A stretch of DNA of 64,000 nt from Lucinisca nassula (taxonomy: Eukaryota > Mollusca > Bivalvia > Lucinida > Lucinidae). The notes beneath the pieces are model-generated. The model was not told where the DNA came from. It saw only the letters and a list, made by a program, of their open reading frames with translations, and did no database searches. Shown here in pieces: positions 20,538-30,744 of this stretch (positions are counted from its first letter, which is position 1; every line of letters starts with the position of its first letter). The stretch is taken from assembly GCA_963580285.1 (NCBI GenBank), contig OY757011.1, positions 1,764,501 to 1,828,500 on the forward strand, given 5' to 3'. The position numbers were made by a program, and so were the translations under genes.

Positions 20538-21084
20538 TGTTACGAGCCAGGCGTAGCAGAAAGAAAAAGTAAACAAGCCTTTTGGAAAAATTTAACAAAG
20601 ATTATTTACAAGTTAACTTTAACCTGTAGAAGTAAGAAAATTAAATGTACTTAGCTCTGTTATGAAATATCCTGAATGAACCTTTATCCCACAGAATTCA
20701 CAGTCCGAAATGAAAAGTAATATCCTTTAACAATCCAACACAGAATTTAGAAATAACTTTCCTTATAAGCCCAAACATCAAACTCCAAAGTCTGACTCAA
20801 TGAGAAAAATCATACTCTTTTATAGACCCTAAGATTTCTCTAGAACATTCCAGAGGGCTGTGGAATAAGATAAGGTAATTTTCTAAAAATAATGCAAACC
20901 TGAACTTTCTGGAAGGTTCTGAAGTACTTTTCCTTGTAAACATGTTGTTTACAAAAATGGAATTAATCGGTGACTCAGTTTTCTAGAATCTTCTATAAGA
21001 AGATTAACAAGATATTTATAGCACTATTTTGGTCAACAGTGGTGTGAAAGTGGGAATCAGAAAAATAAATTCTTATGCATAACA
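20538..21084 (-). repeat. 5' LTR of the Gmr1-like element (547 bp)
   Basis: It starts TGTTACGAGCCAGGCG and ends GCATAACA, with short TG..CA ends. A minus-strand TATA box (CTATAAAAGAG) lies near 20814-20826. The match to the 3' LTR is close, so the insertion is not very old. Confidence 0.88.
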
Positions 21085-21164
21085 CTTCTTCTACACCCAG
21101 TGTTTCCTGATGAGAGACCACCTTTGGAACTGTTCATAAAGACCACTTTTGAACAGTTCCAAAT

Positions 21165-22670
21165 TGTGTGATGCCCTCACCTTTCTACTTGACAATATTT
21201 ATATTAGATTTGGTACTAAGTTATTTAGACAAATCGTGGGTATTCCAATGGGTACGAATTGCGCACCTCTTGTGGCTGATCTGTTCTTGTATTGTTATGA
21301 AAGAGACTTCATGTTGTCGCTTTCCATTTATAACCAATCTGAAATTATTGAAGCGTTTAGCTCCACTTCTAGATATTTAGATGATTTATTAAATATTGAT
21401 AATACCTATTTCGATGGTTTGATCAGTCAGATTTACCCCCCCCCCAGAACTTCAATTAAATAAAGCAAATTCTTCTGATACCGAGGCCCCGTTTTTGGAT
21501 TTACATCTATCTATTGTAGATGGGTTTGTTCCGTGCAAAATTTATGATAAACGCGATGACTTTGATTTTGAGATTGTAAATTTTCCTTTTTTGGATGGTG
21601 ATGTTCCTCGTGCGCCATCCTATGGCGTTTATTTTTCGCAGTAAATTCGATTTGCTAGAGTGTGTAGTCATGTAACTGACTTCAACACTCGTAATAAATT
21701 ATTAACGGCTAAACTCCTTAATCAGGGTTATCGGTACCATAAACTACGCAAAGCATTTTCAAAATTTTATAGACGCCATTCTGATTTAATTTCAAAATTC
21801 AATATTGGATTTAAATCTCTTCTGCAACAAGGTCTATCGGAACCCGAATTTTATGGTGACTTAGTATATAAATTCAGAAAAATATATAACCGCAATGACT
21901 TCAGCACCCAATTTTGTAAAATCATTCTTCGATATAAAAAGATTGGGTACAACATGGATGTTATACGACAGACTGCATGCATGGTAGTTAACCCAATCAC
22001 GGTTGGCAACTTTGCGTCCCTCTTGAATTGCGCGCCGGTGGGTCAGGGCTCACATTCTATGACGGCTCCAACGTAAAGGCTTATTGAGAATTAGAGAGAT
22101 CTTATTCTTGGTAATGTTGGTTAGTGCCTGATGCTCTGTCTCTGGTCGGGCCCATCGGAGTCTAACTGTTGGTTTTCTTTTGCTCCAGCATTTCAGTGGT
22201 TTCTTGCTGTCTAGTCCTCACCGTTGTCTGACCTCTGTGGTTATTTGATTTTTTGTGTTCACGGAGATGTTGCACTGATGAGTTAGGAGGCCTTCATGCG
22301 GACTGAAGAAATTATTTGTCTAAATCGCGACGGAAGTAAGGGCGAGGATTGTGGCCACGTAAAATCGACTTAAGCCCCCCCCCCCCCACCCACAGTGGAA
22401 ATCTTTCCACTGACCGTTCCAAGGCGGTTCTTCTGTGGCGATTAATTTATGTTGTTGTATGTTACTTACTGTGTGTATCACTTGTGTCTTTTAATTTTGG
22501 ATGGCCATATGGCCATTTTGTGGGAAAGTAACTGTCCTTATGGCCTTCCTTTGTTAAGGTTTCCATTATGGTCTGGTCGCTTAATTTTTGTATTTCTTTC
22601 CCTTTGGTGTCTTTGATGGGTGGAGTAAGTTAATTGTATCGATTCCTGATCTTTGTTTTACTTCTACTTT
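21165..22670 (+). mobile_element. PLE-type element, 5'-truncated, RT in three frames
   Basis: It starts inside the RT frame at CDALTFLLDNI, includes GIPMGTNCAPL and YLDD, and ends after the 3' UTR at TTTTACTTCTACTTT. Lesions: a frameshift at a C-run near 21436, a stop near 21642 (in SQLIRF) and the 5' truncation. The last frame, 21660-22076, is open to its natural end. The UTR poly-C tract is 13 long. It lies about 80 bp outside the LTR of the Gmr1-like element. Confidence 0.85.
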
Positions 22671-23311
22671 TAATATAGGAATTTTACTACATTACTCTTT
22701 CTTCTAGTTTCAAAGGTTGGACTAAGTCTTGTCACTGTGGCTCTACTTTGATTTTTCTTTAAAAAAAAAAAGAAATATACGTGATAAGCTCTCAGACAGT
22801 ATCAATTACTACATGAGTATCCGCCGTAAATGTCTGTAAACACGCGAAATCGTTGTTAACCGATTAACCAACAAGTATTAGCTTTTACAAAAAGCTTACG
22901 TCTACGCTCAGCACACACTAATTTGTGTAAGGTAAATTGACAAAACTTATCACGTGTATTTTTTATAATTTGTCAGTTAATATGTACGTGTATGACAGTC
23001 CCAGATAACAAATAAGGATTTCCAAACGTTCTCCCCAATGGGACATAAAAACAAAATTACCGATTACAACTACTTGTACTACATGCCTACATTTACGGTT
23101 CATTTCATTTATTTCGCATTCTAGGTTAACCTTTTAATTCCGCATTCCAGATTAACCTTTCGTTTCGCATCTGGGTTAACAATAAAAAATCCTTCCAGCT
23201 TGCCATCTAACAAAAATATGAAAAAACAACAACAAAAAAAAAAAAAAAAAAAAAAACTTAATGTGCTGTATTATGAGGGGAAAGTCAACAGCATGTTTTC
23301 CACGACTATAT
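22671..23311. other. Unassigned sequence
   Basis: No gene recognised. It contains a poly-A run at about 23235-23258 and three TAACCTTTCG/TTTCGCAT-type short direct echoes at 23110-23180. Confidence 0.4.
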
Positions 23312-24005
23312 AGAAGCCTCCGTGGTGTAGTGGTTATGCTATTGTAAACCAGGGGTCGCATGATCGATCCCGGGCTTCTGATGGTGCCTGATGCTCTGTC
23401 TCTGGTTGGGCTCATCGGAGTCTAACTGTTGGTTTTCTTTTGCTCCAGCATTTCAGTGGTTTCTTGCTGTCGAGTCCTCACCGTTGTCTCACCTCTGTGG
23501 TTCTTTGATTTCTGTGTTCACGGAGATGTTGCACTGATGAGTTAGGAGGCCTTCATGCGGACTGAACTAATTATTTGTCTAAATCGCGACGGAAGTAAGG
23601 GCGAGGATTGTGGCCACGTAAAATCGATTTAAGCCCCCCAGTGGAAATCTTCCACTGACCGTTCCAAGGCGGCTCTTCTGTGGCGATTTATTTATGTTGT
23701 TGTTTGTTACTTACTGTGTGTATCACTTGTGTCTTTTAATTTTGGATGGCCATATGGCCATTTTGTGGGAAAGTAACTGTCCATATGGCCTTCCTTTGTT
23801 TAGGTTTCCATTATGGTCTGGTCGCTTAATGTTGGTATTTCTTTCCCTTTGGTGTCTTTTATGGATGGAGTAAGTTAATTGTATCAATTCCTGATCTTTG
23901 TTTTACTTCTACTATTCTCCAGACTTTCGGGTGAGTCTTTAAACCGAGGTCCCGTCTCCGTATGACTTTAGCTGTTGGTGAGACGTTAAACTCAAACACC
24001 CACTC
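23312..24005 (+). repeat. tRNA-derived SINE family A, split by a PLE
   Basis: The head GAAGCCTCCGTGGTGTAGTG to GATCGATCCCGGGCTTC has polymerase III box A and B positions and complementary ends like a tRNA. The body resumes at 23915 with TTCTCCAGACTTTCGG and ends in the CTCACTCAC tail. Other copies: 24735, 26971, 48373, 48790 and 63669. The split copy shows the SINE was there before the PLE. Confidence 0.85.
23380..23914 (+). mobile_element. PLE-type 3' end inside SINE A (subfamily I)
   Basis: Truncated just before GTGCCTGATGCTCTG of the 3' UTR. TTCT is present at both edges (23376-23379 and 23915-23918), a candidate 4-bp target duplication. The flanking SINE is otherwise continuous. Confidence 0.88.
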
Positions 24006-24454
24006 ACGAATATATGTTTATTTTTCAAGCGTGAGAGCACTCATGAATACACATGTGCTAAACTTAAGGCAGCGTTCCGATAATTACTGGGTTTTAATAA
24101 TTGTGACAAATAACTATGATGACCAGTCAACAAGAAATCATTCATCCAGTCGTGACCTTTTCTTAAATGCTTCCGGGGCAAAAGTCGTCATTAGATGGAC
24201 TACGCCCGTGGCGTAGACAAATACCCCTAATGACATGTTTTCATATCCAAACAAGTATTTGTTATCATAAAACTGCTGGTAAAACAAAGAATGTATATTG
24301 CATTATCATCTGAACATGATGCTGTTGTAGGAGACCCATTTCTACTTGTAATTGACAAGATGTTAATGGAAAATTCAGCTTTTCTGTATGTCATAAATCA
24401 TTTTTATCTTGTAGTCGTCATAAGACCAAGTAAGTCTCGAGAAATGAAAATATC
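24006..24454. other. Unassigned sequence
   Basis: Two frames of 84 and 70 codons here have no recognisable motif or homology to me. Confidence 0.4.
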
Positions 24455-24720
24455 ACGTGTACAAGTCCGTGAAATGAACACCCCCAAACCCCACTTTATA
24501 TAGAGAAAACTGGGGTTTACGGGGGTATACATTATTTTTCGTATTTTTTCTCCACGATATAGGTTGTGGAAACTCGTTAGAACCGCCTCAGTGAGGCGAT
24601 TCTAACGAACACCCACAACCAATGTTTGCAGTATAAGTCATAAAAATATCACGAATTTTAATCAGAAGTAGCCATTTTGGAGATGCTATATCGCACGGGT
24701 GTGTTATCATAATGTGTGTC
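24455..24720 (+). mobile_element. Foldback element, family A
   Basis: Left arm ACGTGTACAAGTCCGTGAAA, central palindrome at 24562-24625, right arm ending GTGTGTTATCATAATG. The overall match to the 9880 copy is good. Confidence 0.8.
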
Positions 24721-24734
24721 ATCGAGCACAGCCG

Positions 24735-24903
24735 AGAAGCCTCCATGGCATAGTGGTTATGCTACTCCCATTGTAAACCAAAGGTCGCAGGACCGATCCC
24801 GGGCTTCTCCAGACTTTCGGATGAGTCTTTAAACCGAGGTCCCGTCACCGCATGACCTTAGCTGTTGGTGAGACGTAAAACTCAAGCACTCACTCACTCA
24901 CTC
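24735..24903 (+). repeat. tRNA-derived SINE family A, full length
   Basis: An uninterrupted copy of about 170 bp from AGAAGCCTCCATGGC to the CACTCACTCAC tail. It sits 15 bp after the foldback element. Confidence 0.85.
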
Positions 24904-25170
24904 TTCGAGCTCGGCCAGTCTCGCATCAGACTACTCATTCAAAACATACATGATCTTACACAAGTTTACATTTTATATGAAATTAATTAAACGAGCTTTC
25001 GGTGAGTTTCTTGGATATGAAATGACCACCAGCCAGTGTAAGATTCTTTTCATCATTTGACGAATTTAGATCGAATTTTATTGCATAAGAAGTTTAAAAG
25101 AATTTCAGACGAAACCAAAGGGGTGTCAGGGATGGTCTCGTGTGCCAGTTACCATGTGTTATTGTCATTG
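24904..25170. repeat. Palindromic fragment resembling repeat J
   Basis: At 24955-25045, ATGATCTTACACAAG at one side and AGTGTAAGATTCTTTT at the other, with a TATGAAAT pair inside, echo the palindromic part of J at 40800-40895. The rest is unassigned. Confidence 0.5.
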
Positions 25171-25478
25171 CCGGCCTCGGTAGCTCAGTCGGATGCGCGT
25201 CTGACTGGTGATCAGGAGGACGGGATTCGATACCTGCCGGGGTCGGCAACATTCTTTCGTGGAGATTGAACATGAAATCTTTTCTACGGTTATTCTCTCC
25301 CTTCCACTGATTCAAGAAGGGCAGTTGTCAGTTTCTGGTGAAAGAATGTGCACTGTACTGGTTAACCGCTTACGTATAAGCCTGCCCAGGAACAGTGTGG
25401 ATAGGTAAACTGACCTGCTCAAAAATGACATAAAACAGTGTTGACTGGGCCGTTAAACTCCAATATAAACAAACAAAG
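25171..25478 (+). repeat. Second tRNA-derived SINE family
   Basis: The head has a box A-like TAGCTCAGTCGGATGCGCG and a box B-like GGGATTCGATACCTG, as in a tRNA. The body is unique in the window. The 3' end AACAGTGTTGACTGGGCCGT then TAAACTCCAAT and AAACAAACAAA is nearly the same as the end of SINE C, although the heads differ. Confidence 0.75.
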
Positions 25479-25733
25479 TTATTGTCATCATAAATTTTTA
25501 TTACATGGCGTTGTCTGCATGATCTATATAATATGATAAGGATTAGTGTACATGAAAAAGAGTTTGGTCAACAAACATCCATAAATCGCACAGTGAAGAG
25601 TCTGATCAGCCTGAACATATGTACAACCTGATCAGAGTCTTCGCTATGCGCACTTGTCTGATGGCAGATTTTCATTGCGAGCGAATCTAGTGCAAATGAT
25701 GTCTCAATTACCAGATTGTACAACAGAGAATAC
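25479..25733. other. Unassigned sequence
   Basis: No gene or repeat recognised, apart from a GATCAG/CTGATC-rich segment at 25600-25660 resembling the middle of family F. Confidence 0.4.
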
Positions 25734-26034
25734 GGCCCCCATCCATCGGGGCTTGAAGAAATAGATGGGCTACATGAGTGCTGAAACCGGCCGCACACGA
25801 GTACTGGTGAACTGCTTAGAGGATCTAAGCCTGCCAAGGCAAAGCGGTGCGAATCGGACCGTCCATGCTTATAAACCCTACTGGTTTCATTGGGCGAGAG
25901 GGCTTGAAATTGCCTTCTATCTCAATGTCGGATAAAAGTCCCACACAACTGGAAGCAAAGTCTCCACAATGACCTTTACAGTGTTGTTTGTTTGTTTGAT
26001 TTGAGGTTTAACGTCCCCGTCAACACTGTATAGT
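25734..26034 (+). repeat. SINE family C with an inverted second tail
   Basis: A forward copy runs from GGCCCCCATCCATCGGGGC to ACAGTGTTG at about 25988. It then turns directly into an inverted tail (TTTGTTTGATTTGAGG through CGTCAACACTGTATAG). The result is a tail-to-tail snapback sharing the GTGTTG bases. Confidence 0.75.
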
Positions 26035-26039
26035 TCAAG

Positions 26040-26105
26040 GAGGCGGTTTTATCCAGCACCTACAACCTATGTAGGTTGTTGGTACGCGTTAGAACCGCCT
26101 CAAGC
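26040..26105. repeat. Inside-out copy of the foldback palindrome
   Basis: The order is GGAGGCGGTTTTATCCAGC, then ACAACCTATGTAGGTTGT, then ACGCGTTAGAACCGCCTC. In every other copy the GAGGCGG block is central and ACAACCTA is outside; here this is reversed. Confidence 0.75.
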
Positions 26106-26639
26106 GTTTTTTCCTCCGCCAAGACATTCTGTATACGCACTCGAAATCCAGGGCTGTGCTCTAACAAATTTCGCAGCCGGAATTGGCAACGTGTCAACGC
26201 ACTTTAGAGTCAGCCTTTGGTATGGTCTTGCAATCTAAATTCTTACATCGCCTGAGAACTGCTCACCTTTTCGGACAAACGCTTTTCCTTGGGTGCGTTA
26301 TGAGCCTTCCTCTGCGCTAGAGGTCACTTTTTTCCACTGGCTGACTGATAGCTGCCGGATTGGCAAGTGTTGGCACTTTGAAATCCTTGGGAAAGGATAT
26401 CACTAATCCAATTTGGCAAGTAGCCCCGACATGCTTTTAGCGCCCGGTTACCTCACAAACTGTATGCCAGTGAATCAGTCAGCGACGCCAAAGACACGCT
26501 AAAATTCAGTGTTGCAACATCTTAATTACGGTTTACAACGCATTAATAAAGATCAGATGACAGGTTGTTACAGAATCGTTAAGGAAACACGATAGTGAGC
26601 GACAATATACGAAACTGTGTCTTAACAACAAGTGCACAA
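26106..26639. other. Unassigned sequence
   Basis: No gene recognised. Several short GGCAAGTG/GGCAAC and GCCGGATTGGCAAG-like direct echoes occur at 26170-26420. Confidence 0.35.
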
Positions 26640-26900
26640 CTTAGATCAGTGTGCGCATTCGCGCTGCGCACATCACGTATTCAGATCAGTCTGCGCGTTC
26701 GCATGCATACAGCGAATGCTTGAATCAGTCCGCGCGTTCGCGCCGCGCACAATACATTCTCCGATCAGTCTGCGCGTTCGTGCTGCGCAAAGCAAATACT
26801 CAGTTCAGTCTGCACGTTTGCGCTGCGCACATCAAGTACTTTGATCATTCTGCGCGATCGCGCTGCGCACGACAAATACTCAGATCAATTTGTGCATTCG
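26640..26900 (+). repeat. Minisatellite, about 40 bp, seven units
   Basis: Units start GATCAGTCTGCGCGTTCGCG and continue CTGCGCACA..AAATACTCA, at about 26644, 26686, 26724, 26763, 26803, 26843 and 26882. Units have drifted by several bases each. The overlapping frames with Cys/His/Arg-rich repeats are a by-product of the tandem unit. Confidence 0.85.
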
Positions 26901-26970
26901 CATAGGCTGATCTGTATCTTTGCTGTTTTACCGTATGTTTACTTATAAGATCATAATACACTTCGAGGAG

Positions 26971-27134
26971 AGAAGCCTACGTGGTGTAGTGGTGCTACTC
27001 GCCTTGTAAATCAGGGGTCGCAGGATCGATCCCGGGCTTCTCCAGACTTTCGGATGAGTCTTTAAACCGAGGTCCCGTCTCCGTAATGCCATAGCTTTGG
27101 TGAGACATAAAACTCAAACACTCACTCACTCACT
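26971..27134 (+). repeat. tRNA-derived SINE family A
   Basis: Same organisation as the 24735 copy, with a short deletion in the anticodon-arm region (GTGGTGCTACTCGCC). Confidence 0.85.
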
Positions 27135-27336
27135 TCGAGAAGAGTACATAATTCCGATTCAATGAAGCACCTGTTGCTTTGAGCCTTTGCCGAACATATA
27201 TGCATGCCTGGAGTTCGTCCTTTACAGACAATGAACAAGCTTAATTACATGTGAAAAACGCCTGAGGAGACTTATTTTTAGGTCTGAAGTGTCTGTTGCA
27301 GGTAGACCGACAGACGTTACAGGAAGACACCCTGCT

Positions 27337-27429
27337 AGCATTCTACATAAATCTACAGCGGGCCGTTAGCGGCCCGTCAGCTACCCTGACGGGCCGCTAA
27401 CGGCCCGCTGTAGATTTATGTAGAATGCT
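27337..27429. repeat. Perfect 93-bp palindrome (44-bp arms, 5-bp loop)
   Basis: The left arm starts AGCATTCTACATAAATCTAC and ends GGCCCGTCAG; the loop is CTACC; the right arm is the exact inverse. Inside each arm the GGGCCGTTAGCGGCCC part is itself nearly self-complementary. GC-rich core with AT-rich ends. Confidence 0.95.
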
Positions 27430-27465
27430 TACTGGGTTGCAGCTCTGTTGTTTGCGCTGTGCCAT

Positions 27466-28425
27466 TTCTATTTGGCTTCACCCTCTGATGAGACCTCACC
27501 ACTTTGCTCGGCTCGGTTCAGTGCAATTTGTTCCCATGACTCTATTGGTATGTTGAAGTCCATGAGGTAGACTTTGATGGTGTCCTTGTAATGCTTCCTC
27601 TGACCACCATGGGAGTGTTTTTGCCTGTTTTTAATTCTCCAACCCTTCCTCAGGCATCCTCGTAACAAAGCCTGTCCATCTTAACTGAACCTGTTTCAGA
27701 AGAGTATGGACACTCTGCATCCCTGCCCTTTTCATAGCTTTTGTGTCTGAAATCCTGTCCTGTCACATTATCCCTAAGAGTTTTTAAAGACAGGAACTGG
27801 GTCAGACTTTTGGCGTGCCGATGGTAAACTGCCCATGTTCCACATGCATAACAATAATATTGGCAGCACCACAGCTCTATAGACTTTCTGCATTGTGTCA
27901 AGCCTGACTCCACTTTGATCCCAAACACTACCCCGTAGTGGGCCAAATGCTGCACTAGTTTTGGCCATCCTGGCATTGACTTCGTCATCAGTATGCACGG
28001 CTCCTGACAGTGTGCTCCCAAGGTACATGTTGGTGAACTTATCTATCACTTGCAATCTTTGACCTCACTGTGATAATGGGCTCCTTATAAGGCTTGCCAT
28101 GTGTTGGTTGATAGACCACCTCGGTCTTTTTATCCTGATTGTGAGGTCAGAGCTGTCACGGGAGTCAGATACTTGATCTACACGTTTTGGCATCTCCTCT
28201 TCGGCTGCAGGACCCTTTGCTCTGTCATCGGCAAAAAGAAACTCATCTAGCATCTCTGTCTGCACCTTACATTTGGCTTGCAAACTTCTACGGTGGTAAA
28301 GCTTCCCATCAAAGCGATACCTAATAGGCATATCAATGTTATCATCCTAGAAAGTATCCGTGAGCTTGACAGAGAACATCATGCTGAACAGTGTTGGGGC
28401 TAGCAAACATGTACGCATCCTTGCT
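27466..28425 (-). pseudogene. LINE reverse transcriptase remnant (C-terminal part)
   Basis: Broken frames on the minus strand carry the late RT motifs of a non-LTR element: FLFADDRAK (the ADD catalytic pair), then a NMYLGSTLSGAVHTDDEV block, KVYRAVVLPILL and finally a C-terminal DFNIPIESWEQIA stretch. The order is right for one protein, but at least three frame changes and a stop intervene. It would have nicked target DNA and primed cDNA synthesis there; only the C-terminal part remains. The clade is not settled. Confidence 0.8.
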
Positions 28426-28448
28426 CAATAAAGCCTTTACCAAGGCAT

Positions 28449-28940
28449 ACATCGGAGTCTAACTGTTGGTTTTATTCTGCTCCAGCATTTCAGTGGTTTC
28501 TTGTTGTCGAGTCCTAATCGTTGTTTCATCTCTGTGGTTATTTGTTTTTTGTGTTCACGGAGATGTTGCACTGATGAGTTAGGAGGCCTTCATACGGACT
28601 GAACAAATTGTCTTAATCGCGACGGAAGTAAGAGCGAGGATTGTGGCCACGTAAATCGATTTAAGCCCCCCCCCCCCAAGTGGAATTCGTTTCCGCTGAC
28701 CGTTCCAAGGCGGTTCTTCTGTCGCGGTTTATTCTTGTTATGGTTTGTCTTTAGGTGTTTGTGTCGCTTATATTATTTTATTTTGGATAGCCTATTGGCC
28801 GTTTTGTGGGAAAGTGACTGTCCTATTGATGTTTCAATTAGGGTCTGTTGTTTCATGTTTGTGTTTCTTTCCCTTTGGTGTCTCTGATGGGAGCTGTGAA
28901 TTAATTGTAGCGATTCCTGATCATTACCTCCACTTCTATT
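28449..28940 (+). mobile_element. PLE-type 3' end (subfamily II)
   Basis: Starts within the 3' UTR at CATCGGAGTCTAACTG and ends CCTGATCATTACCTCCACTT. The poly-C tract is 12 long. It is flanked by two diverged copies of one LINE segment. Confidence 0.85.
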
Positions 28941-28943
28941 TTC

Positions 28944-29130
28944 TACGGTTGTAAAGCTTCCCATCAAAGCGATACCTAATAGGTATACCATCTCATCATC
29001 CTGGAAAGCATATGTGAGCTTGACAGAGAACGTCATGCTGAACAGTGTTGGGGCTAGCAAACATGTACGCATCCTTGCTTGACTCCATTTGTTCACGTGA
29101 CGCAGCTCAATAAGGCCTTTACCAAGGCAT
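28944..29130 (-). pseudogene. Second copy of a LINE RT segment
   Basis: This repeats the segment at 28290-28448 (TAAAGCTTCCCATCAAAGCG to TTTACCAAGGCAT on the plus strand), on the far side of the PLE. The copies differ at several bases, and this one has about 28 extra bases (29082-29103) that the other lacks. Confidence 0.8.
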
Positions 29131-29172
29131 ATATCGCTGAGTTTGCATGTCTCCAGACTATAAAATCCTCTA

Positions 29173-29400
29173 TTAACCCTTTTTGTACCAAATGGTATCT
29201 TCCTCCTTATATATGGTAAGAGTCCATTTCAAAATTTAGGGGTGACAGGTTGTGTTTTCCTCAAAATTTATTCGGAAAATGACTGAACTTAAAGCAAACA
29301 GTGGAGGCCCTGATCAGACGCCGCGTTCTGCGCCGTCTGATCTGGGCCTGCACTGTTTGCCAAGGTACCCCTTTAAGGGTTTATGGTACTGAATGGGTTA
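29173..29400. mobile_element. MITE family H
   Basis: TA, then ACCCTTTTTGTACCA at the left, and TGGTACTGAATGGGT, then TA, at the right, form short terminal inverted repeats with a TA duplication. The centre is self-complementary around GCAAACAGTG..GGCCCTGATCAGACG and GTCTGATCTGGGCC..CACTGTTTGCC. A second copy is at 38720-38920. Confidence 0.75.
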
Positions 29401-29679
29401 ATGCTGCTGTCAAGCTTTCTTCTGCAATGTTTAACACACAACCAGTATCTAAAGAATCGTGCATATAAGATCAGATAACAAGCTATTGTTAGCCTACTAA
29501 TGCCTTCTCATAAACAATTTCTGAATGATGAATTGAAATCAGTTCCAATATTTGCAACATCGGTATTACAAAGACCTACTTCGGAATTCTTATGTTTCAG
29601 TTTCATATCAAAGCTTCCTTGATCATTTTAAATGTTGCAGTATACGGATTTATCATATGACGTCGCGTCTGAGAGTGTA

Positions 29680-30310
29680 ATAACGTCATTTATTACATAC
29701 TTACTATAGGAAAATTACCTAAGAATCTTTCAATACAGGCTCATTTTTTCGCTATTTGATGGCACAGTCGCGTGACGGGACCAAATATTTTTGGCACCGC
29801 CTTTCCATATTGGCACTCCTACACTCTGTTACTATAGCAATAGAACGTTAATGCCGTATTCCATAAGTTTCAAACTGGCCGCAAAAAATCACTTGAAGCA
29901 ATCTCAACCCAATTTCTGGACCTAGGCAGAGCGATAGAAGACAGTGATAACAATATATTTTGAGAAAAGTCTGATATTTCGTGGCAAGCATGAAAAATGA
30001 AAAACAAAATACTTTTTTGAAAGAAGTTCACCCGCGATTGGGAAGCATTGGGAATGACGATGCCTTCAAGCACAGCTGGGATGTCCCAACATTTGAAAAA
30101 TAAGATCTTGCCAACAACCTTAAACGAACAGATCCCTTCACTTATGCAGAGCTGGAAATTGTCCCCAAAAATTGTCTTGTATTTTGACGTAAACAACCGC
30201 CGCGATCGACTGCTACACACGGAATCGATTATGCAGTAGCTTGATGAATGACACAAAGAGCCTTTAAAAACACTCATTCTCAAATGAATTGGGATTTTAG
30301 TCCTTTGAAA
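29680..30310. repeat. Dispersed repeat K, copy 1
   Basis: From TTATTACATACTTACTATAG to CAGATCCCTTCACTT it matches 36827-37290 over about 450 bp with scattered changes. The frames in it (29870-30316 minus, 30048-30239 plus) are not conserved between the two copies, so I treat it as noncoding. The last part (30150-30310) is present only here. Confidence 0.75.
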
Positions 30311-30669
30311 ATTCAACTTATAAAGTTACTTAGATTCAGTCACCGATATGTTCACAATGAAGTATATGTTCCTGGTGTATGAATGTCATTTGACGTGTCA
30401 CCAGTAACAATTCTGATTCTGATTCTGAAGTATCAACATGTACATATCCTCACTTAAAATTCCTCGATCAAGAAATGAGAAGGTATTGCACACCGTCAGC
30501 TAGAAATATGTCGGTATTTTGATAAATTTTGATGGTGAGAAATGTACGCTACAATCTACTTGTTCGTTATACCCTTCTGTAACATCCCAAGAGACCGCAG
30601 CTTGCAATGACAGAAAACTTCCATCGGGTTATTAAGCGGTACAAAATGGGCATATGGTCATACATGTTA
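30311..30669. other. Unassigned sequence
   Basis: No gene recognised between repeat K and the mariner end. A (TTCTGA)n-like short repeat lies at 30410-30428. Confidence 0.4.
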
Positions 30670-30744
30670 CGAGGGTAGGCTGAAAAGTTGTGAGCCTGAC
30701 CAAGAAGCAGGCATCGAACAGCCAAGAAATTTTGTATTCATTAA

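Larger units (their letters stand above)
13800..21084 (-). mobile_element. Gmr1-like Ty3/gypsy element with integrase before RT, decayed
   Basis: Two LTRs bound the element. Inside, on the minus strand, are gag (20235 leftward), protease, integrase, then RT and RNase H. Most Ty3/gypsy elements have integrase after RNase H. The integrase-first order is known from the Gmr1 group of marine animals. Primer site and polypurine tract are in the right places. A 4-bp candidate target duplication CTTC is at 13796-13799 and 21085-21088. The copy is dead: the RT core is deleted near 16190, several stops and frameshifts break gag and integrase, and PLE copies sit in the 3' LTR and in protease. Confidence 0.85.

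Noticed and set aside
26640..26900. CRISPR-like array
   Set aside because: Spacers are as repetitive as the repeats, the organism is eukaryotic, and there are no associated genes.
26632..26905. Arg/Cys/His-rich repeat protein frames
   Set aside because: The repeats follow the 40-bp minisatellite period and shift with it in two frames; no independent coding signal.
29870..30316. A 148-codon minus-strand frame in repeat K
   Set aside because: The second copy of K breaks the frame; it is not conserved.
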